Positions 44,668 to 53,581 are shown, numbered from the stretch's first letter. The stretch is DNA of 64,000 nt from Rhizobium rhizogenes NBRC 13257 (GCF_000696095.1 NZ_BAYX01000022.1:51950-115949), one strand, 5' to 3'. Notes: generated from the letters alone by a model not told the origin. A program made the numbers and translations.

Positions 44668-45675
44668 ATGCTGAGAATTGCAGTGCTGGGCGTCGGCCGT
44701 ATTGGTCGCATGCATGCGGAAAACATTGCGGCCCATCCGCGCGCGACGCTTGCGGGTGTGTTCGACGTGCATATGCCGGCGGCCGTAGACATATCGGAAA
44801 AACTGGGCGTTCCCCGCTTCGATTCGGCCGATGCGGTGTTCGCATCCACCGACGTGGACGCCGTGCTAATCGCGACCTCAACTGCTACCCATGCGGATCT
44901 GATCGAACAGGCCGTGGCGGCCGGAAAACCTGCCCTGTGCGAGAAGCCGATCGACCTATCGCTCGATCGCGTCAATGCCTGCGCGACAAGAATCGCAGGA
45001 AGCAATGTGCCGGTCATGCTCGGCTTCGTACGCCGCTTCGACGCCGGACACAGTGCGTTGCGCCAGGCCGTCAAGACCGGCAAGATCGGGGACCTGCACC
45101 AGGTTGTCATCACCTCGCGCGATCCCGGCATGGCGCCGGACGCCTATATCGAAGTCTCGGGCGGCATCTTCCGCGACATGACAATCCACGACTTCGATCT
45201 GGCGCGGTTCATTCTCGACGAGAAAGTGGCTGAGGTCAGTGCAACTGGTTCGCGCCTCGTCGATCCGGGGCTGATGGAGCGCTGCAACGACTACGATACG
45301 GTGACCGTGGTGCTGAAAACCGCATCGGGGAAGCAAGCGATCATCAAAAACTCGCGGCGCGCAGTCTACGGTTATGACCAGCGGGTCGAGGCGTTTGGCA
45401 GCGGCGGCATGGCGGTTTCGGAAAACCACACGCTCAACAATCTGCGGCTCTATACCGACAGCCACACCGATCAAGGCGCACCGCTGATGAATTTCTTCAT
45501 CGAGCGCTATGGCGATGCGTTCGCCGCAGAGATCGGTGCCTTCGTCGATGCGATCGAACAGAACAGGCCGCCCGCGGTTAATTTCGAAGATGGTCGCCAG
45601 GCGCTGATCCTCGCCGAAGCGGCAATCCGATCGATCGCCGAAGGGCGAACCGTAAATACCAGCGAAATCGGGTGA
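44668..45675 (+). CDS. Inositol 2-dehydrogenase-like oxidoreductase (Gfo/Idh/MocA)
   Basis: Oxidises an inositol or similar polyol to the ketone, the step before IolE. 335 residues with GVGRIGRMHAENIA, ATSTATHADLIEQAVAAG, LCEKPIDLS and the inositol-dehydrogenase segment TIHDFDLARFILDE, where Asp and His are catalytic in IolG/IdhA. First gene of the plus-strand operon, divergent from iolD. Its stop is 3 nt before the aldehyde dehydrogenase start. It could act on myo-, scyllo- or chiro-inositol. Confidence 0.9.
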   Translation: MLRIAVLGVGRIGRMHAENIAAHPRATLAGVFDVHMPAAVDISEKLGVPRFDSADAVFASTDVDAVLIATSTATHADLIEQAVAAGKPALCEKPIDLSLDRVNACATRIAGSNVPVMLGFVRRFDAGHSALRQAVKTGKIGDLHQVVITSRDPGMAPDAYIEVSGGIFRDMTIHDFDLARFILDEKVAEVSATGSRLVDPGLMERCNDYDTVTVVLKTASGKQAIIKNSRRAVYGYDQRVEAFGSGGMAVSENHTLNNLRLYTDSHTDQGAPLMNFFIERYGDAFAAEIGAFVDAIEQNRPPAVNFEDGRQALILAEAAIRSIAEGRTVNTSEIG

Positions 45676-45678
45676 ACC

Positions 45679-47109
45679 ATGTACGCACAATTCGGACTTT
45701 TCATAAACGGTCGCTGGGCAGCCGGCACCGTAACGGGAGAGGTTGTCTCTCCTGTCACTGAAAAAGCTCTGGGCGCCGTGCCCCTGGCGACTGTCGAGGA
45801 CACCCGCTCGGCGCTCGATGCCGCCGCGGCCGCCCTGTCGAAACTACGCGCGATGGGCGGTTTCGCCAGGGCCGATGCGCTGCACAAGGCCGCCGACGAG
45901 ATGGTCCGCCGCGCCGACGAGGCTGCAAGGATGATCTCTGCCGAGACCGGCAAGCCGCTTGCCCAGGCGGGCCGGGAATGGGGGCTTGCCTGCGACCAGT
46001 TTCGCTGGTTCGCCGAGGAGGCACGCCGCATCTATGGCCGCATCATCGACAGCCGCGTGCCCGGCGGGCGCTTCGAGGTCAGCCGCGAGCCCGTCGGCAT
46101 CGTCGGCGCCTTCACCGCCTGGAACTTCCCCGCCGCCCTGCCGGCCCGCAAGCTGGCACCCGCCCTTGCGGCCGGATGCCCGGTGGTGCTGAGGCCCTCG
46201 TCGCAGACGCCGGGCGTGGCGATGGTGATGGTCGACTGCCTCAGGGCCGCCAACCTGCCTGACGGAGCCGTCAACCTCGTTGTCGGCTCGACGGGCAATA
46301 CCTATGGACCGATCATGGCCGACAGCCGCGTGCGCAAGGTGTCGCTGACCGGCTCGACCCGTGTCGGCCAGCAAATGATCCGCGACGCCGCCGATACGGT
46401 GAAAAAGGTATCGATGGAGCTCGGCGGCAATGCGCCACTGATCGTCTATGACGACGCCGACCTGCAGACGGCACTGGACCTGACCGTGCCGACAAAATTC
46501 GCCAATTGTGGTCAGGTCTGCGTCACGCCCGACCGGATCTTCGTCCACGACAGCCTGCATGACGCTTTCGTCGATGGTTTCGTCACCCGCACGGCCAAAA
46601 TCAAACTCGGCGATGGGCTTGATCCCGAGACCGGCATGGGACCGCTGATCAATGCCGGCCGGCTGCAGGAGATCGACGCCATCGTTCAGGATGCGGTTCG
46701 CGCCGGCGCGACGATTGCTCATGGCGGCAAGCGTCCCGCCCATCTCAACAGCGGCTTCTTCTTCGAACCGACCATTCTCGTCGGCGTCACCGACGACATG
46801 AAGGTCTTTTCGGAGGAGAATTTCGGACCGATCGCCGCGATCACCCGGTTTTCCACCGAGGACGAGGCGCTGACCCGCGCCAACGCCTCGGAAATGGGCC
46901 TTTCGGCCTATGCCTTCACCCGCTCGCCCGATCGCGCCAGGCGCACGGTGGCGGCTCTGAAATCCGGCATGGTCGGCATCAACAGCTTCGCTTTGGCGGC
47001 TTCCGAGGCGCCGTTCGGCGGCACAAACCATTCAGGCATGGGCAGAGAGGGTGGCATCGAGGGGATCGATGACTATCTCGACACCAAGCTCGCCCAGATC
47101 GTCTTCTGA
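45679..47109 (+). CDS. Aldehyde dehydrogenase family protein
   Basis: NAD(P)-dependent aldehyde dehydrogenase of 476 residues, related to succinate- and glycolaldehyde-type enzymes. Catalytic Glu247 is in SMELGGNAP and Cys281 in NCGQVCVTP. The nucleotide-binding segment reads VVLRPSSQTPG, with Arg172 where nearly all family members have Lys; this could alter cofactor binding. An extra cysteine (Cys277) precedes the catalytic one. Second gene of the plus-strand operon, 9 nt before the aldolase. Confidence 0.92.
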   Translation: MYAQFGLFINGRWAAGTVTGEVVSPVTEKALGAVPLATVEDTRSALDAAAAALSKLRAMGGFARADALHKAADEMVRRADEAARMISAETGKPLAQAGREWGLACDQFRWFAEEARRIYGRIIDSRVPGGRFEVSREPVGIVGAFTAWNFPAALPARKLAPALAAGCPVVLRPSSQTPGVAMVMVDCLRAANLPDGAVNLVVGSTGNTYGPIMADSRVRKVSLTGSTRVGQQMIRDAADTVKKVSMELGGNAPLIVYDDADLQTALDLTVPTKFANCGQVCVTPDRIFVHDSLHDAFVDGFVTRTAKIKLGDGLDPETGMGPLINAGRLQEIDAIVQDAVRAGATIAHGGKRPAHLNSGFFFEPTILVGVTDDMKVFSEENFGPIAAITRFSTEDEALTRANASEMGLSAYAFTRSPDRARRTVAALKSGMVGINSFALAASEAPFGGTNHSGMGREGGIEGIDDYLDTKLAQIVF

Positions 47110-47118
47110 GGACCCGAC

Positions 47119-47925
47119 ATGTTCATCAACAGGCTCAAGCAGCAATGGTCCGAAGGTCGGCCAGCCATCAACGGCTGGCTGTCAATCGGCAACGCTTTTA
47201 CCGCAGAGATCATGGCGGCGCAGGGCTATGATTCCGTGACCATCGATATCCAGCACGGCGCCCTCGATTACTCTTCCGTGCTGCCGATGTTTCAGGCGAT
47301 GCGTGCATCAGGCGTCACGCCGATGGCGCGTGTACCGTGGCGCGAGCCGGGCATCATCATGAAGGCATTGGACGCCGGCGCGCAGGGGATCATCTGCCCG
47401 ATGGTGAACTCTGCAGAAGAGGCCGCGGAGTTCGTCAGCTACCTGCGCTACCCGCCGCACGGACAACGCAGCTTCGGCCCGACGCGCGCGGCTTTCGCCT
47501 ATGGCAGCTACGGGCTTGCCGCAAACGGCGAGGTTCTGGCGCTGGCGATGATCGAGACGCAGCAGGGCGTCGACAATCTGGATGCCATCGCCGCCACGCC
47601 CGGTCTCGATGGCATCTATGTCGGCCCCGCCGATCTGACCCTCGGCACACAGGAAGGCAGGTTGCCGCCCGGCTTCGACCGCGAGGAGCCGGAGATGATC
47701 GACCTCATCAAGCGTATTCTCGCGGCCTGCAAGGCGAATGGCATCCGCGCCTGCCTGCATTGCGGCACGCCGGACTATGCTGCCCGCGCAATCGGCTGGG
47801 GCTTTGACCTCACCACCGTTTCGGGTGACAGCCGCCTTCTGGCCGCCGCCGCCGCCGCGTCGGTCAAGACATGGCGCGACCTGACCGATTCGGCTCCCGC
47901 CGAGGCCACAAAAGGAGCCTATTGA
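47119..47925 (+). CDS. HpcH/HpaI family class II aldolase
   Basis: Divalent-metal aldolase that cleaves 2-keto-3-deoxy acids to pyruvate (or a related keto acid) plus an aldehyde. 268 residues with YDSVTIDIQHGALD, PMARVPWREPG, GAQGIICPMVN, MIETQQGVDNLDAI and YVGPADLTLGTQEG; Glu and Asp of the last two bind the metal. The stop overlaps the next gene's ATG as TGATG. Fits release of an aldehyde that the neighbouring aldehyde dehydrogenase could oxidise. Confidence 0.9.
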   Translation: MFINRLKQQWSEGRPAINGWLSIGNAFTAEIMAAQGYDSVTIDIQHGALDYSSVLPMFQAMRASGVTPMARVPWREPGIIMKALDAGAQGIICPMVNSAEEAAEFVSYLRYPPHGQRSFGPTRAAFAYGSYGLAANGEVLALAMIETQQGVDNLDAIAATPGLDGIYVGPADLTLGTQEGRLPPGFDREEPEMIDLIKRILAACKANGIRACLHCGTPDYAARAIGWGFDLTTVSGDSRLLAAAAAASVKTWRDLTDSAPAEATKGAY

Positions 47926-48893
47926 TGCCGCACCTTTTGGCCGCCGGAAAACTCCATCCCTCGGGCGAGGCCCTGCTGCGCGATCTCAAGACGCGGGGTT
48001 TTACCGTGGATTATGTCGAGGAGGTCTCCGAACCGTCCTACGCGCCGCTGATCGCAAAGGCCGACGCGCTGGTGATCCGCACGCAGCCGCTGTCTGCCGC
48101 GACGATTGCCCAGGCGGAACGGTTGAAGGTCGTTTCGCGTCATGGCGTCGGCTACGACTCGGTCGATCTTCCCGCCCTCAACAGGCGTGGGATCGCTTTG
48201 ACGATTGTCGGCGACGTGAACTCAGTGTCGGTCGCCGAGCATGCCATGATGCAACTCCTCGCCGGAGCAAAACGCGTACTGCTCGCCGATCGCGCCGTGC
48301 GCGAGCCTGGCCAATGGGGCTGGCGAAACAGGCTGGAGCAGCAGGAGATCTCGGGCAAGAACCTGTTGATCATCGGTTATGGCCGGATCGGGCGTCATCT
48401 GGCGCGCATGGCGTCCGGGTTCGGGATGCAGATCCGCGCCTATGATCCCTTCCTCGAAAAGGTTGGCTGGCCCGAGGGACCGGTCAGGCCCGTACCGCTC
48501 GACGAGGGACTGGCATGGGCCGACTGCATCTCGGTCCATATCCCGAAAGCCGACAGTCCTGCGATCGGCGCAGTCGAGATTGCCCGCATGAAGCGAGGGG
48601 TCATCCTCGTCAACACCGCGCGCGGCGGCGTCGTCTGCGAACAGGCGCTGGCCGACGCGCTCGCCTCCGGCCAGGTGGGCGCTGCCGGCGTGGACGTGTT
48701 CGACGATGAGCCGCCATCAACCGGCTCTCCGCTTTTTTCGCATCCTAACGCAATCCTGTCACCGCATATCGCCGGGCTGACGGCTGAATGCGGTGAACGC
48801 ATGGCCATCGCTGCGATTGAGAATGCTGTCAATTTTCTTGTCGGCACCATCGACCCGCAGCTTGTCGTCAATCCGGATTTTGCACATGTATGA
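47925..48893 (+). CDS. D-2-hydroxyacid dehydrogenase
   Basis: NAD-dependent dehydrogenase of 322 residues that interconverts a 2-hydroxy acid and a 2-keto acid. The Rossmann motif is IIGYGRIGRHLARMASGFG; the catalytic Arg is in NTARGGVVCE, Glu in VFDDEPP and His in SPHIAGLT. AAAGGAG lies before the ATG. Glyoxylate/hydroxypyruvate or tartronate semialdehyde derivatives are possible substrates. Confidence 0.93.
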   Translation: MPHLLAAGKLHPSGEALLRDLKTRGFTVDYVEEVSEPSYAPLIAKADALVIRTQPLSAATIAQAERLKVVSRHGVGYDSVDLPALNRRGIALTIVGDVNSVSVAEHAMMQLLAGAKRVLLADRAVREPGQWGWRNRLEQQEISGKNLLIIGYGRIGRHLARMASGFGMQIRAYDPFLEKVGWPEGPVRPVPLDEGLAWADCISVHIPKADSPAIGAVEIARMKRGVILVNTARGGVVCEQALADALASGQVGAAGVDVFDDEPPSTGSPLFSHPNAILSPHIAGLTAECGERMAIAAIENAVNFLVGTIDPQLVVNPDFAHV

Positions 48894-50010
48894 AAAACCT
48901 CTCCTCCGTATCGGCCTGATCGGCACCGGCTTCATGGGCAAGGCCCATGTCTTCGGCTTTGCTTCGGCGCAAAAAGTCTTCGACCTGCCTTACCGGCTGG
49001 AGATGCACACCGTGGCCGATATCACCAAAGAGGCGGCCGCTCGCGCGGCGGCCGATTTCGGCTTCGTTCATGCCAGCGCCGACTGGCGGACGCTGGTTTC
49101 CAACCCCGAGATCGATCTCATCGACATCACCGCGCCGAATGCGCTGCACAAGGAGATGGCGCTCGCCGCTATTGCCGCCGGCAAGCATGTCTATTGCGAG
49201 AAGCCGCTGGCGCCGCTTTCTGCTGACGCACGCGAGATGGCCGCGGCTGCGAAAGCGAAAGGCGTCAAGACGCAGGTGGGCTTCAACTATTTGTGCAATC
49301 CTATGCTGCGCCTTGCCCGCGAAATGATCGCTGCTGGCGAACTGGGCGAAATTCGCGGCTACCGCGGTCTTCACGCCGAAGACTATATGGCAGATGTGTC
49401 CAGCCCCTTCACCTTCCGCCACGATCCTGAAGGCGGCGGAGCTCTGGCCGACATCGGCAGCCATGCGCTTGCAACCGCTGAATTCCTGCTCGGTCCGATC
49501 AGCGAAGTCATGGGCGACTGCATCACCATGATCGGCGAGCGGCCCGACGGCAGGGGCGGCACACGCAAGGTGGAAGTCGACGACGTCGCACGCGCCTTCG
49601 TGCGTTTTGCCAACGGCGCACAGGGCTCCATCGAGGGCAACTGGATTGCCACCGGCCGCAAGATGCAGCATGATTTCGAGGTCTACGGCACGAAGGGCGC
49701 ACTGGCATTCACGCAGGAGCGCTTCAACGAGCTGCATTTCTATTCGAACGCGGATCCGGCAGGCCGACGTGGCTTCCGCAGGATCGAGGCCGCGCCCGAC
49801 CATCCGCCCTACGGCCATTTCTGCATCGCGCCAGGGCATCAGCTCGGCTTCAACGACCTGAAAGCAATCGAGATCGAGGGCTATATGCGTACGATCGTCG
49901 GCGAAATCCCCGAACCCTTCGGATTTGCCGCCGGTTCGCGCGTCCAGCAACTGGTCGAGACGATCCAACGCTCGTCATCCACGCGTCAGTGGATGAGCGT
50001 TCTCGCCTGA
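48886..50010 (+). CDS. Gfo/Idh/MocA family oxidoreductase
   Basis: Dehydrogenase of 374 residues: GLIGTGFMGKAHVFGF, APNALHKEMALAAIAAGKH, YCEKPLAPLS, then GGGALADIGSHALATAEFL. Resembles the glycoside/keto-sugar branch more than inositol dehydrogenase. Starts 8 nt inside the preceding gene, with a weak ribosome site, so translation is probably coupled. Last enzyme gene before the RpiR regulator. Confidence 0.87.
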   Translation: MYEKPLLRIGLIGTGFMGKAHVFGFASAQKVFDLPYRLEMHTVADITKEAAARAAADFGFVHASADWRTLVSNPEIDLIDITAPNALHKEMALAAIAAGKHVYCEKPLAPLSADAREMAAAAKAKGVKTQVGFNYLCNPMLRLAREMIAAGELGEIRGYRGLHAEDYMADVSSPFTFRHDPEGGGALADIGSHALATAEFLLGPISEVMGDCITMIGERPDGRGGTRKVEVDDVARAFVRFANGAQGSIEGNWIATGRKMQHDFEVYGTKGALAFTQERFNELHFYSNADPAGRRGFRRIEAAPDHPPYGHFCIAPGHQLGFNDLKAIEIEGYMRTIVGEIPEPFGFAAGSRVQQLVETIQRSSSTRQWMSVLA

Positions 50011-50145
50011 AGGAGCCGCGCCGCCCTGCTTTCCGGCGTCCGGTTTTCCTCCGGACGTCCACCCGCTCATGAGGAACTTGATGTCTCTGAAAATCCTCAT
50101 CGCCAGCCTGGGCAATCCAATGCGTCCATTCATTTTGTTTGCGTT

Positions 50146-50163
50146 TTGCAATAATTATTGCAA
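50146..50163. promoter_or_regulatory. Perfect 18-bp palindrome upstream of the RpiR regulator gene
   Basis: TTGCAATAATTATTGCAA is its own reverse complement, 9 nt before the ATG of the regulator. Bound protein would block initiation directly, so autoregulation is likely. A close relative at 44629-44647 lies between the two divergent catabolic operons, which points to one regulator for all three transcripts. Confidence 0.8.
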
Positions 50164-50172
50164 GATCCGGCC

Positions 50173-51057
50173 ATGAAGCACCAGACGCAATCAGACGATG
50201 CCCCCAAGGACTATGAAGAGCTGATCCGCCTGATCCATGAACGTCATGCTCAGATGAGCAAGACCTACCAGCGGATTTCGGTCTATCTCACGCAGAATCC
50301 GAATGAAGTCGCGGTGCAATCGGTCAACACGATTGCCGAGCGCTGCGGCATGCACGCATCGAGTTTCGTGCGTTTCGCACAGGCGCTCGGCTATAAAGGT
50401 TTCAAGGAACTCCAGCTCCTGTTCCAGAGACGTCTGACGACAGCCGCGCCGGGCTTCGAAGCCAGGGTGCGAGCGCTCGGAGACGAATTGCAGAACCGCG
50501 AGGATCGGTCCGAATATGGTTTCCTGCACGATCTCGTTGTGCGCGACATCGCCTCCCTGCAGGAATTGCTGGAGCGCATCAGCGCTGAGGACCTCGCAAT
50601 CGCAGCGGATGCGATCGAAGGGGCCGAGACGGTCTACCTGATCGGCCAGTTGCGTTCCTCGCCGGTCGTTGATCTGCTGCGCTATATCCTGACCATGCTT
50701 GGTAAGCGCTGCATCCTGCTGGATCCTGGCGGCGGGCTGGCCACGCATATGGCGCGCACGATGCGGATGGAGGATGTCCTGATTGCCGTCTCTTTCCGCT
50801 TTTACGCGACGGAAGTCGTCAACATCGTCGAGGAGGCGGCAAAGTCCGGTGTGCCGATCGTCGCCATCTCCGACAGCACGCTTTCCCCGCTCGCCAAATC
50901 GGCGAAGGTTCTGTTTGCCGTGCCCGAGCATGACTATACCTTTTCGCGCTCGCTCGCGGCGCCGATGTGCCTGGCTCAAGCGCTAACGGTCGCTGTGGCC
51001 GCTCGTGTCCAGCAGAACGAGACGGCGCCGCGCATTCCGACCGTTACTGGGACCTGA
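50173..51057 (+). CDS. RpiR-family transcriptional regulator
   Basis: Regulator with an N-terminal HTH domain (about residues 12-85; TYQRISVYLTQNPNEVAV, IAERCGMHASSFVRFAQALG) and a C-terminal SIS sugar-isomerase domain (about 125-265; AETVYLIGQLRSSPVVDLL, VLIAVSFRFYATEVV) that senses a phosphosugar or related metabolite. 294 residues from ATG 50173; a TTG at 50158 is inside the palindrome. IolR of rhizobia is of this family, and inositol genes surround it. Likely repressor of the iolD and dehydrogenase operons. Confidence 0.92.
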   Translation: MKHQTQSDDAPKDYEELIRLIHERHAQMSKTYQRISVYLTQNPNEVAVQSVNTIAERCGMHASSFVRFAQALGYKGFKELQLLFQRRLTTAAPGFEARVRALGDELQNREDRSEYGFLHDLVVRDIASLQELLERISAEDLAIAADAIEGAETVYLIGQLRSSPVVDLLRYILTMLGKRCILLDPGGGLATHMARTMRMEDVLIAVSFRFYATEVVNIVEEAAKSGVPIVAISDSTLSPLAKSAKVLFAVPEHDYTFSRSLAAPMCLAQALTVAVAARVQQNETAPRIPTVTGT

Positions 51058-51204
51058 CGGGAACCTCTCATCAAGCCCGCTGGTGTCGCTCAAGATTCGC
51101 TTCACAGTCGACCAGAGCGCGAAACATAGGTCGACGGCTGAGCGACCCGCACTCACCACGGATCGGACCTCGTTGAAGCTGCATTGAACGAAGGGTGGTG
51201 TGTC

Positions 51205-51390
51205 TGACACTATTGGGATCGGCGGCAATCCTGCCCAATGTCTCGGCGACGGCGCGTAACAGGATGGTGTAAAACGGTGCTCTTGTTCTGAAAGGTGATC
51301 GCGGCGATCTGCTGCGGCAGGGTGAAGACGACGTGGAAATAGCCGCCCGGCAGAACGTCGGCCTGCCGGCGCAAGGCGTTTCCGGCTGAA
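51205..51390 (-). mobile_element. IS91-type transposase remnant with frameshift
   Basis: The minus strand reads GNALRRQADVLPGGYFHVVF followed by TLPQQIAAITFQNK (51383 to about 51282), then shifts frame and continues FYTILLRAVAETLGRIAADP (51274 down to about 51209). Both parts match the conserved YFHVVFTLP core of IS91/IS801-type transposases. The rest of the gene and the ends are not visible. The rest of 51058-51637 shows nothing else recognisable. Confidence 0.7.
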
Positions 51391-51637
51391 TCGAATTTAC
51401 GGAGATCGGAACAGGTCGCCTCGGTCTTTGAATCGGATGAGCGCAATTCATCGTCATGGCCAGTAACTGGCAATCAAACCTCTCCTTTTATCCTCGGCGA
51501 CACAGCCATTCCGAGGGAGACCAACCTCGCCTGATTGAGTTGCAGGATGTCCTTATCGTCAAGCTAAATCAGGTTGGAGCAGCTCTTGCTCTGGCCCCTA
51601 AAGTGACCGCAGGACGTCTACCGAGCTGACTAAGCAC

Positions 51638-52303
51638 TTACAAACCGAATTTCGTAAAAGTAATCGACGGATAGACATCCGGCATGACGCTCTTCATAAG
51701 GTCACGCTCGGCGGGCGTGGCTTCCGATCCCACCACGCGCGGATCGCTACGCGTTCCTGCCAGCCGGATATACCCTGCGTCAACAATCTGACCCTGGCCA
51801 ATTGTGATTGTACTTTCACCGCCAAATGGACGGACATAGCTGAATGTTCTACCGAAGAGACCGTCATTGTCACCTCCCGCTTCGATGGTCGTATTTCCAT
51901 AGTGGCACGACGCGTATGTGATGGCGTAGCGACCAGGGGCAACGGGTACGAACCATCTTTCATATTTTTGCACCGTCGCGGAGAACAACTGGCCGAGGGA
52001 AAGTTTATTTGGATTTTGCAAGCGATAAGAGGGTGCGGAACCAACCGACAGAGGAGGTTCCGTCTCGTCTGGCTTTCCCGCATTGATCCTGCGCAGCGTG
52101 ATGTAACCGTCACAATCCACGTCACCCAAGAACGGCGAATCCACCATTCGCACAAGAAGGAGCGAGCCTTTCTTCTTCTGGTTTGCGAAAATCTGGGCCG
52201 ACCCTTCATGTTGCTGGGCAGCAACCTTCACCGGGTCCGGGGTCCCGGCGCAACCGGCCAACAGGCCGACGACAAACCAAACGCCAACAGTTTTTAAGCG
52301 CAT
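51638..52303 (-). CDS. Lipoprotein of unknown function
   Basis: A 221-residue protein with a type II signal: VGVWFVVGLLAGCAGTPDP contains the lipobox LLAGC, so the mature protein is lipid-anchored at Cys18. The rest is rich in beta structure (LLVRMVDSPFLGDVDCDGYI, ERWFVPVAPGRYAITYASCH). The family was not recognised. Its start overlaps by 10 nt the end of the toxin-like fragment upstream; this could be chance or could make it the last gene of the toxin/immunity tail. Confidence 0.75.
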   Translation of the reverse strand: MRLKTVGVWFVVGLLAGCAGTPDPVKVAAQQHEGSAQIFANQKKKGSLLLVRMVDSPFLGDVDCDGYITLRRINAGKPDETEPPLSVGSAPSYRLQNPNKLSLGQLFSATVQKYERWFVPVAPGRYAITYASCHYGNTTIEAGGDNDGLFGRTFSYVRPFGGESTITIGQGQIVDAGYIRLAGTRSDPRVVGSEATPAERDLMKSVMPDVYPSITFTKFGL

Positions 52304-52527
52304 CCTCGGATTCTCTTTCTTAATTGAAGTGTAACTTGCAGCCTTAGCCGTAGAGGTCGGCGGCTGCGCCCAACGAGAACGATGACCGTCGTTCCGTCCG
52401 AGGCGATAATATTACGCGTGCCGGCCGTTTTTTCTGCTGCCCTTGCAGTTTGCTCCAGTTCTCCGGCGACTTTCGTCGCCGAACCGACCGCAAGGATTCC
52501 CTCAGCTGTTATCAAACTGAGGAGAAG
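52294..52527 (-). pseudogene. Possible orphan toxin C-terminal fragment
   Basis: A start-poor open frame of about 77 codons follows the CdiI-type immunity gene, reading LLLSLITAEGILAVGSATKV and then EKTAGTRNIIASDG. The only start candidate is TTG at 52515, in the immunity stop codon. An abrupt beginning inside another gene fits a displaced CdiA C-terminal piece, but it could also be non-coding. The family is not recognised. Confidence 0.3.
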
Positions 52528-52811
52528 TCAGACCCATTTCTTGACAGAATCGATTGCTTAACAGCGTTCAAGAAGTCGAGTTTGGATAACCCGTCGCCCT
52601 TAGGATTATAAAATCCCCCAAATCTCACCATATCAAATCCCTCGCAATCTCCGCTCAATAGAAATGTGTCAACAAACTCCAGCACTGCATCAAGTTGCTG
52701 AGGCTCAGCATTTCTTACAAAGTCTTCGATAGCGGCTTTATAGCTGCCATACTCCAAGCGCCAATCCTGATGAAAATAGCCCCCGAAGAACTGCCTTACC
52801 AAGTCGTCCAT
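52512..52811 (-). CDS. CdiI-type immunity protein
   Basis: A 99-residue protein with the features of the CdiI_2 immunity family: RQFFGGYFHQDWRLEYGSYK near the N-terminus and a helical remainder ending SILSRNGSDFSS. Immunity proteins of this type neutralise CdiA C-terminal toxins in the cytoplasm. No cognate intact toxin is next to it; the nearest upstream (higher-numbered) gene is another immunity-like gene. It is AT-richer than the surroundings. Confidence 0.65.
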   Translation of the reverse strand: MDDLVRQFFGGYFHQDWRLEYGSYKAAIEDFVRNAEPQQLDAVLEFVDTFLLSGDCEGFDMVRFGGFYNPKGDGLSKLDFLNAVKQSILSRNGSDFSSV

Positions 52812-52959
52812 CTACGAATCCGCGTATGAAGTTAAAAGGGCGTACCCACGAGGGGACTCCTTCCCGTTTTTCTGCTTCCGTCCGTCTCGCCCTCTTCACA
52901 CCCGCCGATCCCGCCGCAATTTAGTCAGCACGACCCACAAATCCTCATACTCCTCCGTA

Positions 52960-53337
52960 TCAGGAAGAGGAAAGATCGCGCCGTCGAGAGTAGCAATTCG
53001 ACAGCAGATCAAGTGCAACCGCTAATTTTATTGCGCGGTGTTTTCGCAGACCACGACGGTAAGCCTCCACCGTCCTAACATCGCAAGCGTCTGCAAGCTC
53101 ATTGCTGGACCTTGCCAACTCAAATACCGCAACTTTGTTGTCGTTCACGAGAACAGTAAAAATATCCTCGCCCTGTTCTGGAACCCAATCCAAAACAAAG
53201 GCAGATTCCATATCTGAAAATGCTCGATTGATAGAAGCTAACAGGCGTCTATTGCCTCGCCCTGAAAAAAGCAGATGACTACTATGAATTAGCTCAGATC
53301 GATACTTCGCCTCTATATCACTGCCAATTAGTCTCAT
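52960..53337 (-). CDS. Immunity-like protein of unknown family
   Basis: A 125-residue protein that begins four bases inside the preceding toxin-like fragment (53334-53337), the usual toxin-immunity overlap. It is mostly helical (MRLIGSDIEAKYRSELIHSS, LARSSNELADACDVRTVEAY). Not recognised as a family. The call rests on position, size and AT-rich composition. Confidence 0.5.
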   Translation of the reverse strand: MRLIGSDIEAKYRSELIHSSHLLFSGRGNRRLLASINRAFSDMESAFVLDWVPEQGEDIFTVLVNDNKVAVFELARSSNELADACDVRTVEAYRRGLRKHRAIKLAVALDLLSNCYSRRRDLSSS

Positions 53338-53549
53338 TGAACTCTTCCTGGGATGGCGGTGACGAGGTTTCCAAATCGATCTATCAAAATGGTCATCGTC
53401 GAAGTTGACTGAAATCCGTTGTATTTATCAGTTACAATCGGCGACCCAAAAGTCACTTCCCGGGCATATCGAATAACCTCGTGTCCGATAAACCGGCAGC
53501 GGGCCACTGATGCCGTATTGGCATTAATCGTCATCCAGCCGCAGCGGAG
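53334..53549 (-). pseudogene. Orphan toxin C-terminal fragment
   Basis: The frame opens after a TAG at 53550-53552 and has its first ATG at 53534. The 66 residues from that ATG look like the end of a secreted nuclease-type toxin: GHEVIRYAREVTFGSP, SSTMTILIDRFGNLVTAIPG, a beta-hairpin ending common in CDI and related toxins. No upstream domain or ribosome site is present. It overlaps its probable immunity gene by 4 nt. Confidence 0.5.
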
Positions 53550-53581
53550 CTAGCCGCGCCAGGGATGAGCTCAACTCCAAC

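Noticed and set aside
51474..51637. Additional transposase pieces next to the IS91 remnant
   Set aside because: No motif could be recognised in any frame, so it is left as unassigned.
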